From positions 1-20,259 of the forward strand of contig JBELHR010000031.1 in NCBI GenBank assembly GCA_042091275.1: 20,259 nucleotides of DNA, written 5' to 3'. Below are positions 1-6,921 of the stretch, piece after piece. The notes under the pieces were generated by a model. That model worked only from the letters and a program-made list of their open reading frames with translations, ran no database searches and had not been told where the DNA came from. The translations under genes were made by a program, and so were the position numbers. Within the stretch, counting starts at the first letter, position 1, and each line of letters opens with the position of its first letter. This DNA is from JBELHR01 sp042091275 (GTDB taxonomy: Bacteria; Bacteroidota; Bacteroidia; Flavobacteriales; Flavobacteriaceae).

Positions 1-104
1 TCAGAAACCGCATCGATATCTTTTTGCCAATAACTAGTCTGGGCAGTGACGGGAATCGTAAATAAATAAGCGACTAAAACAACAAAAGGAATTCTGAATT
101 TCAT
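1..104 (-). CDS. 5' end of an exported protein gene, truncated by the window edge
   Basis: On the minus strand an ATG at 104-102 opens a frame that runs without a stop to the left edge: 34 full codons plus two bases. The translation starts MKFRIPFVVLVAYLF, then TIPVTAQTSYWQKDIDAVS. This is a textbook signal peptide: Lys and Arg near the N-terminus, a hydrophobic core at about residues 5-18, and probable cleavage after VTA or TAQ. The product should be exported, to the periplasm, outer membrane or medium. The mature part seen is only about 12 residues, too short to name a family. The YWQ just after cleavage recalls some secreted M1-type peptidases, but that is weak. It lies 68 bases downstream of the DUF4294 gene on the same strand and could be cotranscribed with it. 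Confidence 0.72.
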   Translation of the reverse strand, partial: MKFRIPFVVLVAYLFTIPVTAQTSYWQKDIDAVS

Positions 105-172
105 AAGAGTTATATTTAAACACTTAAGAAACAAAAAAATAAGCCTCCAGTCAACCAAAAACTAAAAGTGGA

Positions 173-853
173 TTACTTGGATTGGGGCTCTTTAAAAGCA
201 AAAGATTCTGGAACCGGAATTTGATAGAATTCTAAGTCAATTTTTGGAGGCATCAAATCGATCAACTCTTTTACATCTGCTCGCTGCAAGATATCCTCAA
301 TCATATAATCCTCTAGATTAGAATCCGGGTGGTATTCATCCTTGAGCGACAACTTAAAAACAGATGCAGTAGTATTATACCAAAAGGCTCGCCATCCACT
401 TCTGTAATCCTTCACCACCTCAAAAGTAGTCATCCCAGTTTGTCGGTACATAAGTTTGATTAAAATCCTTCCCTCGGTGGTTGTCAGTTTTTTTAATTGA
501 GGAGTAAATTCCTTTTCTAAATATTTTTGACGCTGACGAACATACTTCTTGCGCTTTCTCTTGTTGGTGATCAAAGCCAAAGAATCATTGACTGAATTGA
601 GCTTTTCCGAGGCAATCTCTGCAAAGGGATAGGCTTTTAAGACACGGCGCCTAAACCAATAATAATATTTTTTAGCTTCGTAATTTTCGAATTTTAATTT
701 GGGTAAAATCTGTATTTCATCCAGTTCTAAAGTTGGATTTTCGCCACTGTACAAAATATAATTATCCTCCGTAATATAGGTCGTATCTCTCTCCACTTGC
801 CCAAAAAGCGAGAAACAAAACAAACCCAAGAATAGCGACATATAACTCCTCAT
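173..853 (-). CDS. DUF4294 family exported protein
   Basis: A 226-residue protein of the Bacteroidota-restricted DUF4294 family; no biochemical function is known to me. It starts MRSYMSLFLGLFCFSLFGQ, a short signal peptide with probable cleavage near FGQ, so a periplasmic or surface location is likely. The family core covers about residues 43-190: a short strand with LDEIQILPKLKF, a Tyr/Arg-rich helix (KKYYYWFRRRVLKAYPFAEI), a very basic helix with KRKRKKYVRQ, and a stretch with GRILIKLMYRQTGMTTFEVV. The end is Pro-rich (KIDLEFYQIPVPESFAF). Length is normal for the family. A second Met at residue 5 would still leave part of the signal peptide, but the first ATG is preferred. It is divergent from the M42 peptidase gene, with 90 bases between them. 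Confidence 0.85.
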   Translation of the reverse strand: MRSYMSLFLGLFCFSLFGQVERDTTYITEDNYILYSGENPTLELDEIQILPKLKFENYEAKKYYYWFRRRVLKAYPFAEIASEKLNSVNDSLALITNKRKRKKYVRQRQKYLEKEFTPQLKKLTTTEGRILIKLMYRQTGMTTFEVVKDYRSGWRAFWYNTTASVFKLSLKDEYHPDSNLEDYMIEDILQRADVKELIDLMPPKIDLEFYQIPVPESFAFKEPQSK

Positions 854-861
854 ACTCTAAA

Positions 862-895
862 CTAAATTAATGTTTTACTAAAGTCCATCATACAA
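862..895 (-). promoter_or_regulatory. possible Bacteroidota-type promoter for the DUF4294 gene
   Basis: Read on the minus strand, a TTG (895-893) is followed after 23 bases by TAATTTAG (869-862), one mismatch from the Bacteroidota -7 consensus TAnnTTTG. It lies 9 bases upstream of the ATG at 853, which would leave almost no leader. The spacing is at the long end of the usual range and the -7 element is imperfect, so this is only a candidate. Confidence 0.25.
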
Positions 896-919
896 GATTC
901 TGTTAAAAAAAAGAATCCG

Positions 920-927
920 TATTTTTG
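920..927 (+). promoter_or_regulatory. -7 element (TATTTTTG) for the M42 peptidase operon
   Basis: TATTTTTG matches the Bacteroidota -7 consensus TAnnTTTG exactly. It is 16 bases upstream of the ATG at 944, implying a leader of about 10 bases. No clear TTG -33 element sits at the right distance, so it is inferred from the -7 match and its position only. Confidence 0.45.
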
Positions 928-943
928 ATAAAAACAATTTTAA

Positions 944-2032
944 ATGAGCAAAACTAAAATCCTCAATAAGAAATCCCTCGATTTTCTAGAAAAATATTTA
1001 AATAATGCAGCTCCGACAGGCTACGAGTCCGAAGGTCAAAAGATCTGGATGGATTATCTGACCCCTTATGTAGACGAATTTATTACCGACACCTACGGAA
1101 CTGCGGTAGGAGTTATCAATCCAGAAGCCCCTTTTAAGGTAGTAATCGAAGGTCATGCCGATGAAATTTCTTGGTATGTAAACTATATCACACCCGAAGG
1201 TCTAATTTATGTGATTCGAAATGGAGGAAGTGATCATCAAATTGCACCATCCAAAAGAGTCAACATCCACACTAAAAAAGGAATCGTTCAAGGTATATTC
1301 GGATGGCCAGCCATTCACACTCGAAAGTCCGGAAAGGAAGAAGCCCCTAAATTGGACAATATTTTTATCGATGTAGGCTGCAGCTCCAAAAAAGAAGTTG
1401 AAAAACTCGGAGTCCACGTAGGTTGTGTTATCACCTACCCGGATGAGTTTTTTATCCTAAACAAGGATAAATTTGTCTGTAGAGCTCTCGACAACAGAAT
1501 GGGTGGTTTTATGATAGCCGAGGTAGCTAGACTATTGAAGGAAAACGGCAAAAAACTTCCTTTTGGACTCTATATTACAAATTCTGTTCAAGAAGAGATT
1601 GGATTGCGCGGAGCGGAGATGATTACCCAGAGAATCAAACCAAACGTCGCTATTGTTACCGATGTATGCCACGACACTACCACTCCAATGATAGATAAGA
1701 AAACCGAAGGCGAAACAAAATGCGGAGCAGGTCCCGTTATCTCTTATGCCCCTGCGGTACAAAATAAGCTCAGAGACCTCATCGTCGATACAGCGGAGGA
1801 ATCTAAAATTCCATTCCAAAGATTGGCTTCTTCAAGAGCTACTGGAACCGATACAGACGCTTTTGCCTACTCCAACGGAGGTGTGCCGAGTGCGCTGATT
1901 TCTTTGGCCTTGCGCTATATGCATACCACAGTTGAAATGGTGCATAAAGAAGATGTGGAAAACGTCATTCAACTCATATACAATACCCTATTAAAAATAG
2001 AATCTGGAGAAGACTTTAGCTACTTTAAATAA
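944..2032 (+). CDS. M42 family metallopeptidase (glutamyl/deblocking aminopeptidase type)
   Basis: A 362-residue cytosolic zinc or cobalt aminopeptidase of family M42 (glutamyl aminopeptidase / cellulase M / TET type). Such enzymes form large oligomers and degrade peptides released by other proteases. The metal and catalytic residues can be placed: H71 with D73 in VVIEGHADEISW, D183 in CRALDNRMGG, the Glu pair E217/E218 in NSVQEEIGLRG, D240 in VTDVCHD, and H327 in RYMHTTVEMVH. No signal peptide is present. Length matches the family (about 340-370). The start is the first ATG, just after a good -7 element. The stop overlaps the NUDIX ATG by one base (TAATG), indicating an operon with translational coupling. 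True substrate specificity cannot be read from the sequence. Confidence 0.93.
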   Translation: MSKTKILNKKSLDFLEKYLNNAAPTGYESEGQKIWMDYLTPYVDEFITDTYGTAVGVINPEAPFKVVIEGHADEISWYVNYITPEGLIYVIRNGGSDHQIAPSKRVNIHTKKGIVQGIFGWPAIHTRKSGKEEAPKLDNIFIDVGCSSKKEVEKLGVHVGCVITYPDEFFILNKDKFVCRALDNRMGGFMIAEVARLLKENGKKLPFGLYITNSVQEEIGLRGAEMITQRIKPNVAIVTDVCHDTTTPMIDKKTEGETKCGAGPVISYAPAVQNKLRDLIVDTAEESKIPFQRLASSRATGTDTDAFAYSNGGVPSALISLALRYMHTTVEMVHKEDVENVIQLIYNTLLKIESGEDFSYFK

Positions 2033-2577
2033 TGGATGAATTTGTCGACATAGTAGATAACCACCAAAACTTTCTTTACGCCATCTCCAAAAATGAGGCG
2101 CATAGAAAAGGTCTGCCTCACAGAAGCATACACCTTTGGCTCTACAATGCAGAAGGACAAATTCTAATTCAAAAAAGAAGCGCAAATAAAATGTGTTATC
2201 CAAACCTTTGGGACGTCTCGGTAGCAGGTCACTTATCCAGTAAGGAAGACCCTATTCAGGCAGCCCTGAGAGAATGTAAAGAAGAAATAGGTCTTGAACT
2301 CCAAGCTCAAGACCTATATTTTTACGGGACCAATCACAAACACAAAGTGCATCGACCCAATTTTATCGATTTGGAATACCAACAATTATTTCTCGCCGAA
2401 CTAAAGCATCCTTTAAAGGACCTCACCCTACAAACCGAAGAAGTAAGCGAAGTCCGCCTAATCGATTTGGACACCTTATTTGACCAATGGGAAAGCGGGA
2501 ATCCAAACTATGTTCCCCGCAACCACATCTATCGCGACTTACTTTTAAAAAATCTTATACTAAAGCTCCGACCTTAA
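2032..2577 (+). CDS. NUDIX hydrolase (isopentenyl-diphosphate isomerase-like subgroup)
   Basis: A 181-residue NUDIX protein. The NUDIX box runs from G66 to L88: G66, E72, R80-E81, E84-E85, G87, matching GX5EX7REUXEEXGU. The usual aliphatic position after RE is Cys (C82), a small departure. The N-terminal region (FLYAISKNEAHRKGLPHRSIHLWLYN, in two overlapping parts) resembles the IPP isomerase / YfcD subgroup, where the HxxH region and the Cys before WD matter for isomerases; here the stretch is CYPNLWDVSVAGH. Whether it is a true type 1 Idi or a phosphohydrolase of unknown substrate cannot be settled here, so no symbol is given. Its ATG overlaps the M42 stop, and its 3' end overlaps the convergent acs gene by 23 bp. 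Confidence 0.88.
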   Translation: MDEFVDIVDNHQNFLYAISKNEAHRKGLPHRSIHLWLYNAEGQILIQKRSANKMCYPNLWDVSVAGHLSSKEDPIQAALRECKEEIGLELQAQDLYFYGTNHKHKVHRPNFIDLEYQQLFLAELKHPLKDLTLQTEEVSEVRLIDLDTLFDQWESGNPNYVPRNHIYRDLLLKNLILKLRP

Positions 2578-4462
2578 TTTCTTCTACTACCTCTGGATTC
2601 AAAAGAGTAGAAATATCTCCTAAGTTCGAGGCGTCTTGAGAAGCTATTTTTCGCAAGATTCTCCTCATAATTTTACCAGATCGCGTTTTTGGCAATCCAG
2701 AAACAAATTGAATCTTATCCAATCGGGCGATCGGGCCAATAGTCTCCCCAATCAGGGTATTAATTTCTTTTCTCAATACAGCTTCATCCAAGGTATCGTT
2801 GTCATACTTGGTTACATAAGCATAAAGTGCATTCCCTTTTATATCGTGCGGAAAACCAACAATTGCGCATTCCACTATAGATTCGTGTTCGTTGATGGCA
2901 TTTTCGATAGGAGCAGTTCCTAGGTTGTGACCAGAAACAATAACCACGTCATCTACCCTTCCCGTAATCCTGTAATTCCCCATAGCATCGCGATAGGCAC
3001 CATCTCCCGTGAAATAATATCCTTTATATGCCGAGAAATAAGTCTCTTTATACCTTTGGTGATTTCCATAAATCGTTCTAGCTATGGACGGCCAAGGCGC
3101 TTTTATCGCCAACCTACCTTCACTAGGTCCGTTTGGATTGTAAACTTCCTCTCCTTTTTCGTCCATCAGTACAGGCTGAACTCCTGGCAATGGAAGACTG
3201 GCAAATGTTGGTCGCAGAGGTGTAATTCCAGCAAGGGCCGAAATCATAATTCCTCCAGTTTCCGTCTGCCACCAAGTATCCACTATAGGACAAGTCATCT
3301 GACCAATATTATCGTTATACCAATGCCACGCTTCCTCGTTTATCGGCTCTCCAACCGAACCCAATACTTTTAGACTTTGCAAATTGTGTTTTTCTACAAG
3401 AGCTAAGGGGTGCTTCTCCAAAGCGCGAATTGCCGTAGGTGCTGTATAAAAATGCGTCACCTTTAATTTGTCGACAATTTCCCAAAAACGCCCGTAATCC
3501 GGATAAGAAGGAACTCCTTCAAACATCACCGTAGTAGCACCTGCACAAAGCGGTCCATATATAATATAGGAGTGACCAGTAACCCATCCAATATCAGCTG
3601 TACACCAATACACGTCATTTGCACCTATCTGAAAGACATTTTCAAAAGTATAAGTCGTACCGACCATATATCCCCCTGTGGTATGCACCATTCCCTTTGG
3701 ACTACCTGTAGATCCCGAGGTATATAGAATAAAAAGCATATCCTCCGCATCCATTTCTTCCGCCTCACAATCTGTACCTACCTTTTGCAACTCATCAAAC
3801 CAAAAACTATCTCTTCCAGCCTTCATCTCCGTCGGCTCTACCGTTCTTCGGTAAACAATAACGGACTCTATACAAGGCGTGTGTTCCAAAGCCTCATCGC
3901 AAACTGCTTTTAGATTCACCTGCTTGGTTCCGCGATACACCTCGTTGGCAGTGATCAGCAACTTACAAGAACTGTCATTTATACGACTTGCTAAAGCACT
4001 TGACGAAAACCCTGCAAAAACAATAGAATGCACGGCACCAATTCGAGCACAGGCCAGCATGGCAATCGCCAATTCTGGAATCATAGGCATATACAAGCAA
4101 ACGCGATCTCCTTTTTTGATACCTTTTGCCTTGAGCACATTAGCAAAACGACAGACCTTTACAAATAATTGTCTGTAACTGATATGACGAGATTCTTCAT
4201 CTGGATCATTGGGCTCCCAAATAATAGCTGTCTTATTTCCTATCGTATCTAGGTGACGATCCAAAGCGTTCTCGGTAATATTGAGCTTCCCCCCTTTAAA
4301 CCATTCTACCTTCCCTTCTTCAAAATTCGAAGACAAGGTTTTATCCCAAGACTTTCTCCAGGTAAAGTTATTGGCAATATCGCTCCAAAACCCCTCCGGG
4401 TCATTAACACTGCGTTGATACTGCTCTTTGTACTCTTTAAAAGACTTAATTTGTAAGGACAT
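2555..4462 (-). CDS. acs: acetate--CoA ligase (acetyl-CoA synthetase)
   Basis: A 635-residue AMP-forming acetyl-CoA synthetase: acetate + ATP + CoA to acetyl-CoA + AMP + PPi, in the cytosol. Visible motifs are the P-loop YTSGSTGSPKG (residues 247-257), WWQTETGG (397-404), YFTGDGAYRD (483-492), the hinge GRVDDVV (501-507), and PKTRSGKIMRR (591-601) with K597, the catalytic lysine that is regulated by acetylation in homologues. In motif A8 the sequence is SGHNLGTAP, with Asn where enterobacterial Acs has Arg. The frame is open 14 codons further upstream, to 4504, but the Met at 4462 begins the family-typical MSLQIKSFKEYKEQY, so that start is chosen. It is divergent from the TauE/SafE gene and convergent with the NUDIX gene. 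Confidence 0.96.
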   Translation of the reverse strand: MSLQIKSFKEYKEQYQRSVNDPEGFWSDIANNFTWRKSWDKTLSSNFEEGKVEWFKGGKLNITENALDRHLDTIGNKTAIIWEPNDPDEESRHISYRQLFVKVCRFANVLKAKGIKKGDRVCLYMPMIPELAIAMLACARIGAVHSIVFAGFSSSALASRINDSSCKLLITANEVYRGTKQVNLKAVCDEALEHTPCIESVIVYRRTVEPTEMKAGRDSFWFDELQKVGTDCEAEEMDAEDMLFILYTSGSTGSPKGMVHTTGGYMVGTTYTFENVFQIGANDVYWCTADIGWVTGHSYIIYGPLCAGATTVMFEGVPSYPDYGRFWEIVDKLKVTHFYTAPTAIRALEKHPLALVEKHNLQSLKVLGSVGEPINEEAWHWYNDNIGQMTCPIVDTWWQTETGGIMISALAGITPLRPTFASLPLPGVQPVLMDEKGEEVYNPNGPSEGRLAIKAPWPSIARTIYGNHQRYKETYFSAYKGYYFTGDGAYRDAMGNYRITGRVDDVVIVSGHNLGTAPIENAINEHESIVECAIVGFPHDIKGNALYAYVTKYDNDTLDEAVLRKEINTLIGETIGPIARLDKIQFVSGLPKTRSGKIMRRILRKIASQDASNLGDISTLLNPEVVEEIKVGALV

Positions 4463-4478
4463 ATAGATTTGGTTTTTA

Positions 4479-4486
4479 TATTTTTG
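4479..4486 (+). promoter_or_regulatory. -7 element (TATTTTTG) upstream of the TauE/SafE permease
   Basis: TATTTTTG fits TAnnTTTG exactly and lies 41 bases before the ATG at 4528. The nearest convincing TTG (4451-4453) is 25 bases upstream, longer than usual. The last three bases overlap an inverted repeat, TTGGT-TTAG-ACCAA (4484-4497), that could be an operator. Confidence 0.4.
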
Positions 4487-4527
4487 GTTTAGACCAATAC
4501 GCAATATAATTTATTTTTTTAGAAAGT

Positions 4528-5286
4528 ATGCATGAATTTAGCGAACTCGGCTTAGTGATTTTATTTTTTGTCATTGCCACCTTATATAGTAGCGCCGGAT
4601 TTGGCGGTGGTTCTAGCTATATCGCACTTCTTTCGCTTACTGCGTTTCCGGTTCCAGAGATTCGTCTGATTGCACTAATATGTAATATAGGAGTGGTCAG
4701 TATAAATACCTGGAGCAATCTCAAGCACAAGCTCCTCCCCTTAAAACGAGCTTTGAAAATAAGCCTCTTTTCTATTCCATTCGCCTTTATTGGGGGAAGT
4801 ATTAGTTTAAACCTCTCCACTTTTACCTATATATTAGGTTTTAGTCTTCTGATCATCTCGGGAATTATGTCGGCTCAAATTCTAAATAAGCTCCAAAATT
4901 TCAAACTTCCAAAAATTAACAATTTTATACTGAGCGGAAGTATAGGATTGCTATCGGGTCTAATAGGCATAGGCGGAGGAATATTCTTATCTCCTATACT
5001 CTTTCTCTCCAATTGGGGAAAAGCCAAACAAATTGCCGCAACCGCAAGTCTTTTTATATTACTCAACTCCCTCTCGGGGCTATGCGGACTGCTCTACACC
5101 AACTGGAGCTACTTCTCTGATAACTTTAAACATGAAAACCTCGTGGTGTATTTACTGCTGAGTGTCGTCTTAGGAAGCCTCCTCGGACAACAGACCAACA
5201 GGTTAAAAGGAGCCAACCAACGAATAAAAGGCATAACCGCAATCTTACTTTTTGCCGTTTCTATTCGCCTAATTCTCAACGGATAG
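4528..5286 (+). CDS. TauE/SafE (sulfite exporter) family membrane permease
   Basis: A 252-residue inner-membrane protein with about eight hydrophobic segments. The two-fold internal repeat of the family shows as twin Gly-rich motifs: GFGGGSSYIALLSL near residue 24 and IGIGGGIFLSPILFL near residue 146, each followed by a conserved hydrophobic segment. The family carries organic and inorganic anions such as sulfite, sulfoacetate or acetate-like compounds; the substrate here cannot be told from sequence. It is divergent from acs (65 bases between the chosen starts), which makes a small carboxylate possible, but that is inference only. Length is normal (about 240-260). The first ATG is used; a hydrophobic helix starts within ten residues of it. 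Confidence 0.88.
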   Translation: MHEFSELGLVILFFVIATLYSSAGFGGGSSYIALLSLTAFPVPEIRLIALICNIGVVSINTWSNLKHKLLPLKRALKISLFSIPFAFIGGSISLNLSTFTYILGFSLLIISGIMSAQILNKLQNFKLPKINNFILSGSIGLLSGLIGIGGGIFLSPILFLSNWGKAKQIAATASLFILLNSLSGLCGLLYTNWSYFSDNFKHENLVVYLLLSVVLGSLLGQQTNRLKGANQRIKGITAILLFAVSIRLILNG

Positions 5287-5310
5287 CACTACAACGCTTT
5301 CGTAAAAAAA

Positions 5311-5343
5311 TAGTCAAAATCCCATTTTATGGGTTTTCATAAA
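5311..5343 (+). terminator. possible weak terminator after the TauE/SafE gene
   Basis: CCCAT (5321-5325) and ATGGG (5329-5333) are inverted around TTT, flanked by A-rich bases upstream and TTTT downstream; the stem can extend with one mismatch (AAAtCCCAT / ATGGGtTTT). It starts 35 bases after the stop at 5286. The stem is short and the T-run is only four, so it could equally be the first of the three CCC/GGG palindromes in this intergenic region. Confidence 0.35.
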
Positions 5344-5365
5344 AAACACGCTTAAAAAATACAGA

Positions 5366-5380
5366 CCCTACAATATAGGG
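5366..5380. promoter_or_regulatory. CCCTA-N5-TAGGG inverted repeat, candidate operator
   Basis: CCCTA (5366-5370) and TAGGG (5376-5380) are exact inverted repeats with spacer CAATA. It shares its arms with the larger palindrome at 5418-5437, 52 bases downstream, and lies about 150 bases upstream of the porin-glnB-amtB operon. Confidence 0.4.
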
Positions 5381-5417
5381 GGTTTAATTTATCTTAAAAT
5401 ACGTATTTACCTTTTTG

Positions 5418-5437
5418 ACCCCTAAAAAATTAGGGGT
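5418..5437. promoter_or_regulatory. perfect 20 bp palindrome, candidate regulator site for the ammonium uptake operon
   Basis: ACCCCTAA (5418-5425), loop AAAA, TTAGGGGT (5430-5437): eight perfect base pairs of inverted repeat. It is not followed by a T-run, so it is not a typical terminator, and it is GC-rich in an AT-rich intergenic region. It is preceded by TTTTTG (5412-5417), which could be a -33 TTG, but the -7 element expected about 20 bases later is not convincing. Binding by a dimeric regulator of nitrogen uptake is inferred. Confidence 0.45.
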
Positions 5438-5454
5438 GTTAATCCAAAAACATT

Positions 5455-5469
5455 AAATCTTAAAGATTT
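5455..5469. promoter_or_regulatory. AAATCTT-A-AAGATTT inverted repeat upstream of the porin
   Basis: AAATCTT (5455-5461) and AAGATTT (5463-5469) form a perfect 7+7 inverted repeat around a single A, 56 bases before the porin ATG at 5526. It may be a second operator or leader hairpin; AT-rich palindromes arise by chance more often than the GC-rich one at 5418. Confidence 0.3.
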
Positions 5470-5525
5470 CTTAAAAAGAACCTATTAATTTTAGTCAAAA
5501 GTTTTAACCTTTAAATTTTCGACAA

Positions 5526-6560
5526 ATGACTAGAATTCACTTTTTCATCTTCTTTGTTCTCTGCTCTTTTATAGGAAACAGCCAATCCAAAAGTCAATTA
5601 GACTTTCACGGATCGGTAGACACCTATTACCGCACAAACTTAAATGCAGATAGAACAGAAAGCCCGAACACCTCATTCGCAAACCTTCCTGGATTTTCTT
5701 TGGGAATGGTAAACCTCATAAGCTCGTATAGCGGAGAAAAAGTAGGTTTTGTAGCCGATCTTGTCTTTGGCCCAAGAGGAGAAGAAGCTGTATTTAATTC
5801 CATAGGTTCTGCCAATATTGTAAATCAACTATACGTATATTGGAATATAAGCGAATCTCTTACCCTAACTGCCGGTAACTTCAATACCTTTTTAGGATAC
5901 GAAGTCATTTCCCCCGCAGCTAATTTCAACTACTCGACATCCTATCTATTTTCATACGGACCATTTTCTCACAGTGGAGTAAAACTAGATTATGCAATTT
6001 CAGAGGATCTCAGCCTAATGTTTGCCGTTTTAAACCCAACGGACTATACAGACTTTAACATAAACGGAACAACTAGTTTTGGTGCTCAAATCGGATATAA
6101 AAGTCAATATTTAAACATCCTCTTCGGGGATCAAGACAAAGACCCAGCTACAGGAAGCTTATTCCAGATCGACTATACTGGAGGAATAAACCTCAGCGAA
6201 AAAGTATTCCTAGGACTCAACGCATCTTATAACACAACAGCTATTGAAGATGGCGACGACACAGGATTCTATGGAGCGGCAGCCTACTTGCAATTTGCGA
6301 CAGGAGAAAAAACAGCATTCGGACTAAGAACTGAGTTCTTCTCAGAGTTTGGAGCTTTTGGAGCAATAGACTACGACGCATTGAGCGGAAAAGGAGATGT
6401 ATTCGCATTGACCCTATCCTCCAACCACAAGATAGCCGAAGGACTTAAAATCATTCCTGAAATCCGCTATGACATCACATCGGAAAGCGGTTTTTCTGAC
6501 GACGGAACACTCAAAGACAACCTAGGCAGTATCCTAATAGCTGCCGTCTATTCATTTTAA
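5526..6560 (+). CDS. outer-membrane beta-barrel porin linked to ammonium uptake
   Basis: A 344-residue outer-membrane protein of the beta-barrel porin-2 / OmpL-like type. It opens MTRIHFFIFFVLCSFIGNSQ, a signal peptide with likely cleavage after NSQ, followed by LDFHGSVDTYYRTNLN, typical of the first strand of such barrels. The rest alternates hydrophobic and polar residues in beta strands with Gly/Asn/Asp turns, and ends in a strand with terminal Phe (IAAVYSF), the usual signal for the outer-membrane assembly machinery. It is the first gene of a tight plus-strand run: 16 bases separate it from the P-II gene. The pairing suggests a pore that lets ammonium or small nitrogen compounds through the outer membrane. 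The substrate is inferred from context, not from sequence. Confidence 0.82.
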   Translation: MTRIHFFIFFVLCSFIGNSQSKSQLDFHGSVDTYYRTNLNADRTESPNTSFANLPGFSLGMVNLISSYSGEKVGFVADLVFGPRGEEAVFNSIGSANIVNQLYVYWNISESLTLTAGNFNTFLGYEVISPAANFNYSTSYLFSYGPFSHSGVKLDYAISEDLSLMFAVLNPTDYTDFNINGTTSFGAQIGYKSQYLNILFGDQDKDPATGSLFQIDYTGGINLSEKVFLGLNASYNTTAIEDGDDTGFYGAAAYLQFATGEKTAFGLRTEFFSEFGAFGAIDYDALSGKGDVFALTLSSNHKIAEGLKIIPEIRYDITSESGFSDDGTLKDNLGSILIAAVYSF

Positions 6561-6576
6561 ACTAAATATAAACTTT

Positions 6577-6915
6577 ATGAAAAAAATCGAAGCCATTATA
6601 AGGCAATCCAAATTCGAAACGGTAAAAAAAGCCCTTCACGAAGTGGGCGTAAACTTCTTATCTCATTGGGCAGTTACCGGCCAAGGTAATGAGAGCGTAG
6701 GAAAAGTATATCGCGGTATTTCCTATTGCACCGCTGACATCAAGCGAGAATACTTATCCATAGTAGTCAATGATGATTTTGAAGACATAACCATCAAAAC
6801 CATTTTAGAATCTGCTCAAACAGGAGAGGTAGGAGACGGAAAAATATTCGTATCCGAAATCAAAGAAGCATACCGAATTAGAACAGGCCAAAAAGGAGGC
6901 GAAACTTTAAAATAA
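6577..6915 (+). CDS. glnB: P-II family nitrogen regulatory protein (GlnK-like)
   Basis: A 112-residue trimeric signal protein that senses ATP/ADP and 2-oxoglutarate and, next to amtB, probably plugs the Amt channel. The start MKKIEAIIR, the B-loop TGEVGDGKIFV (82-92) and the C-terminal IRTG with R100 and R102 are canonical. The T-loop is not: aligned with E. coli GlnB it is one residue shorter (G35 to Y45). Q39 is replaced by Glu, R38 by Asn, K34 by Thr, and the residue matching K58 is Arg (R57). Tyr at 45 and 50 match E. coli Y46 and the uridylylation site Y51. The sequence resembles what I recall of Bacteroidota P-II proteins generally. amtB starts 6 bases after the stop. The name glnK would fit equally well. 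Confidence 0.93.
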   Translation: MKKIEAIIRQSKFETVKKALHEVGVNFLSHWAVTGQGNESVGKVYRGISYCTADIKREYLSIVVNDDFEDITIKTILESAQTGEVGDGKIFVSEIKEAYRIRTGQKGGETLK

Positions 6916-6921
6916 AAAATC

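Noticed and set aside
2927..3373. Open frame of 148 codons on the plus strand inside acs
   Set aside because: It lies fully antisense to conserved acs motifs, and its translation is rich in Arg, Ser and His with no domain or signal. It is a shadow of acs.
4463..4504. Upstream 14-codon extension of acs
   Set aside because: The added residues are Asn/Lys/Tyr-rich and not family-like. They fall in the acs leader, and the Met at 4462 begins the conserved N-terminus.
5438..5525. Possible sigma-54 promoter before the porin-glnB-amtB operon
   Set aside because: Nitrogen genes are often RpoN-dependent, so I looked for a TGGCAC-N5-TTGCA type element, but none is present in the 240-base gap.
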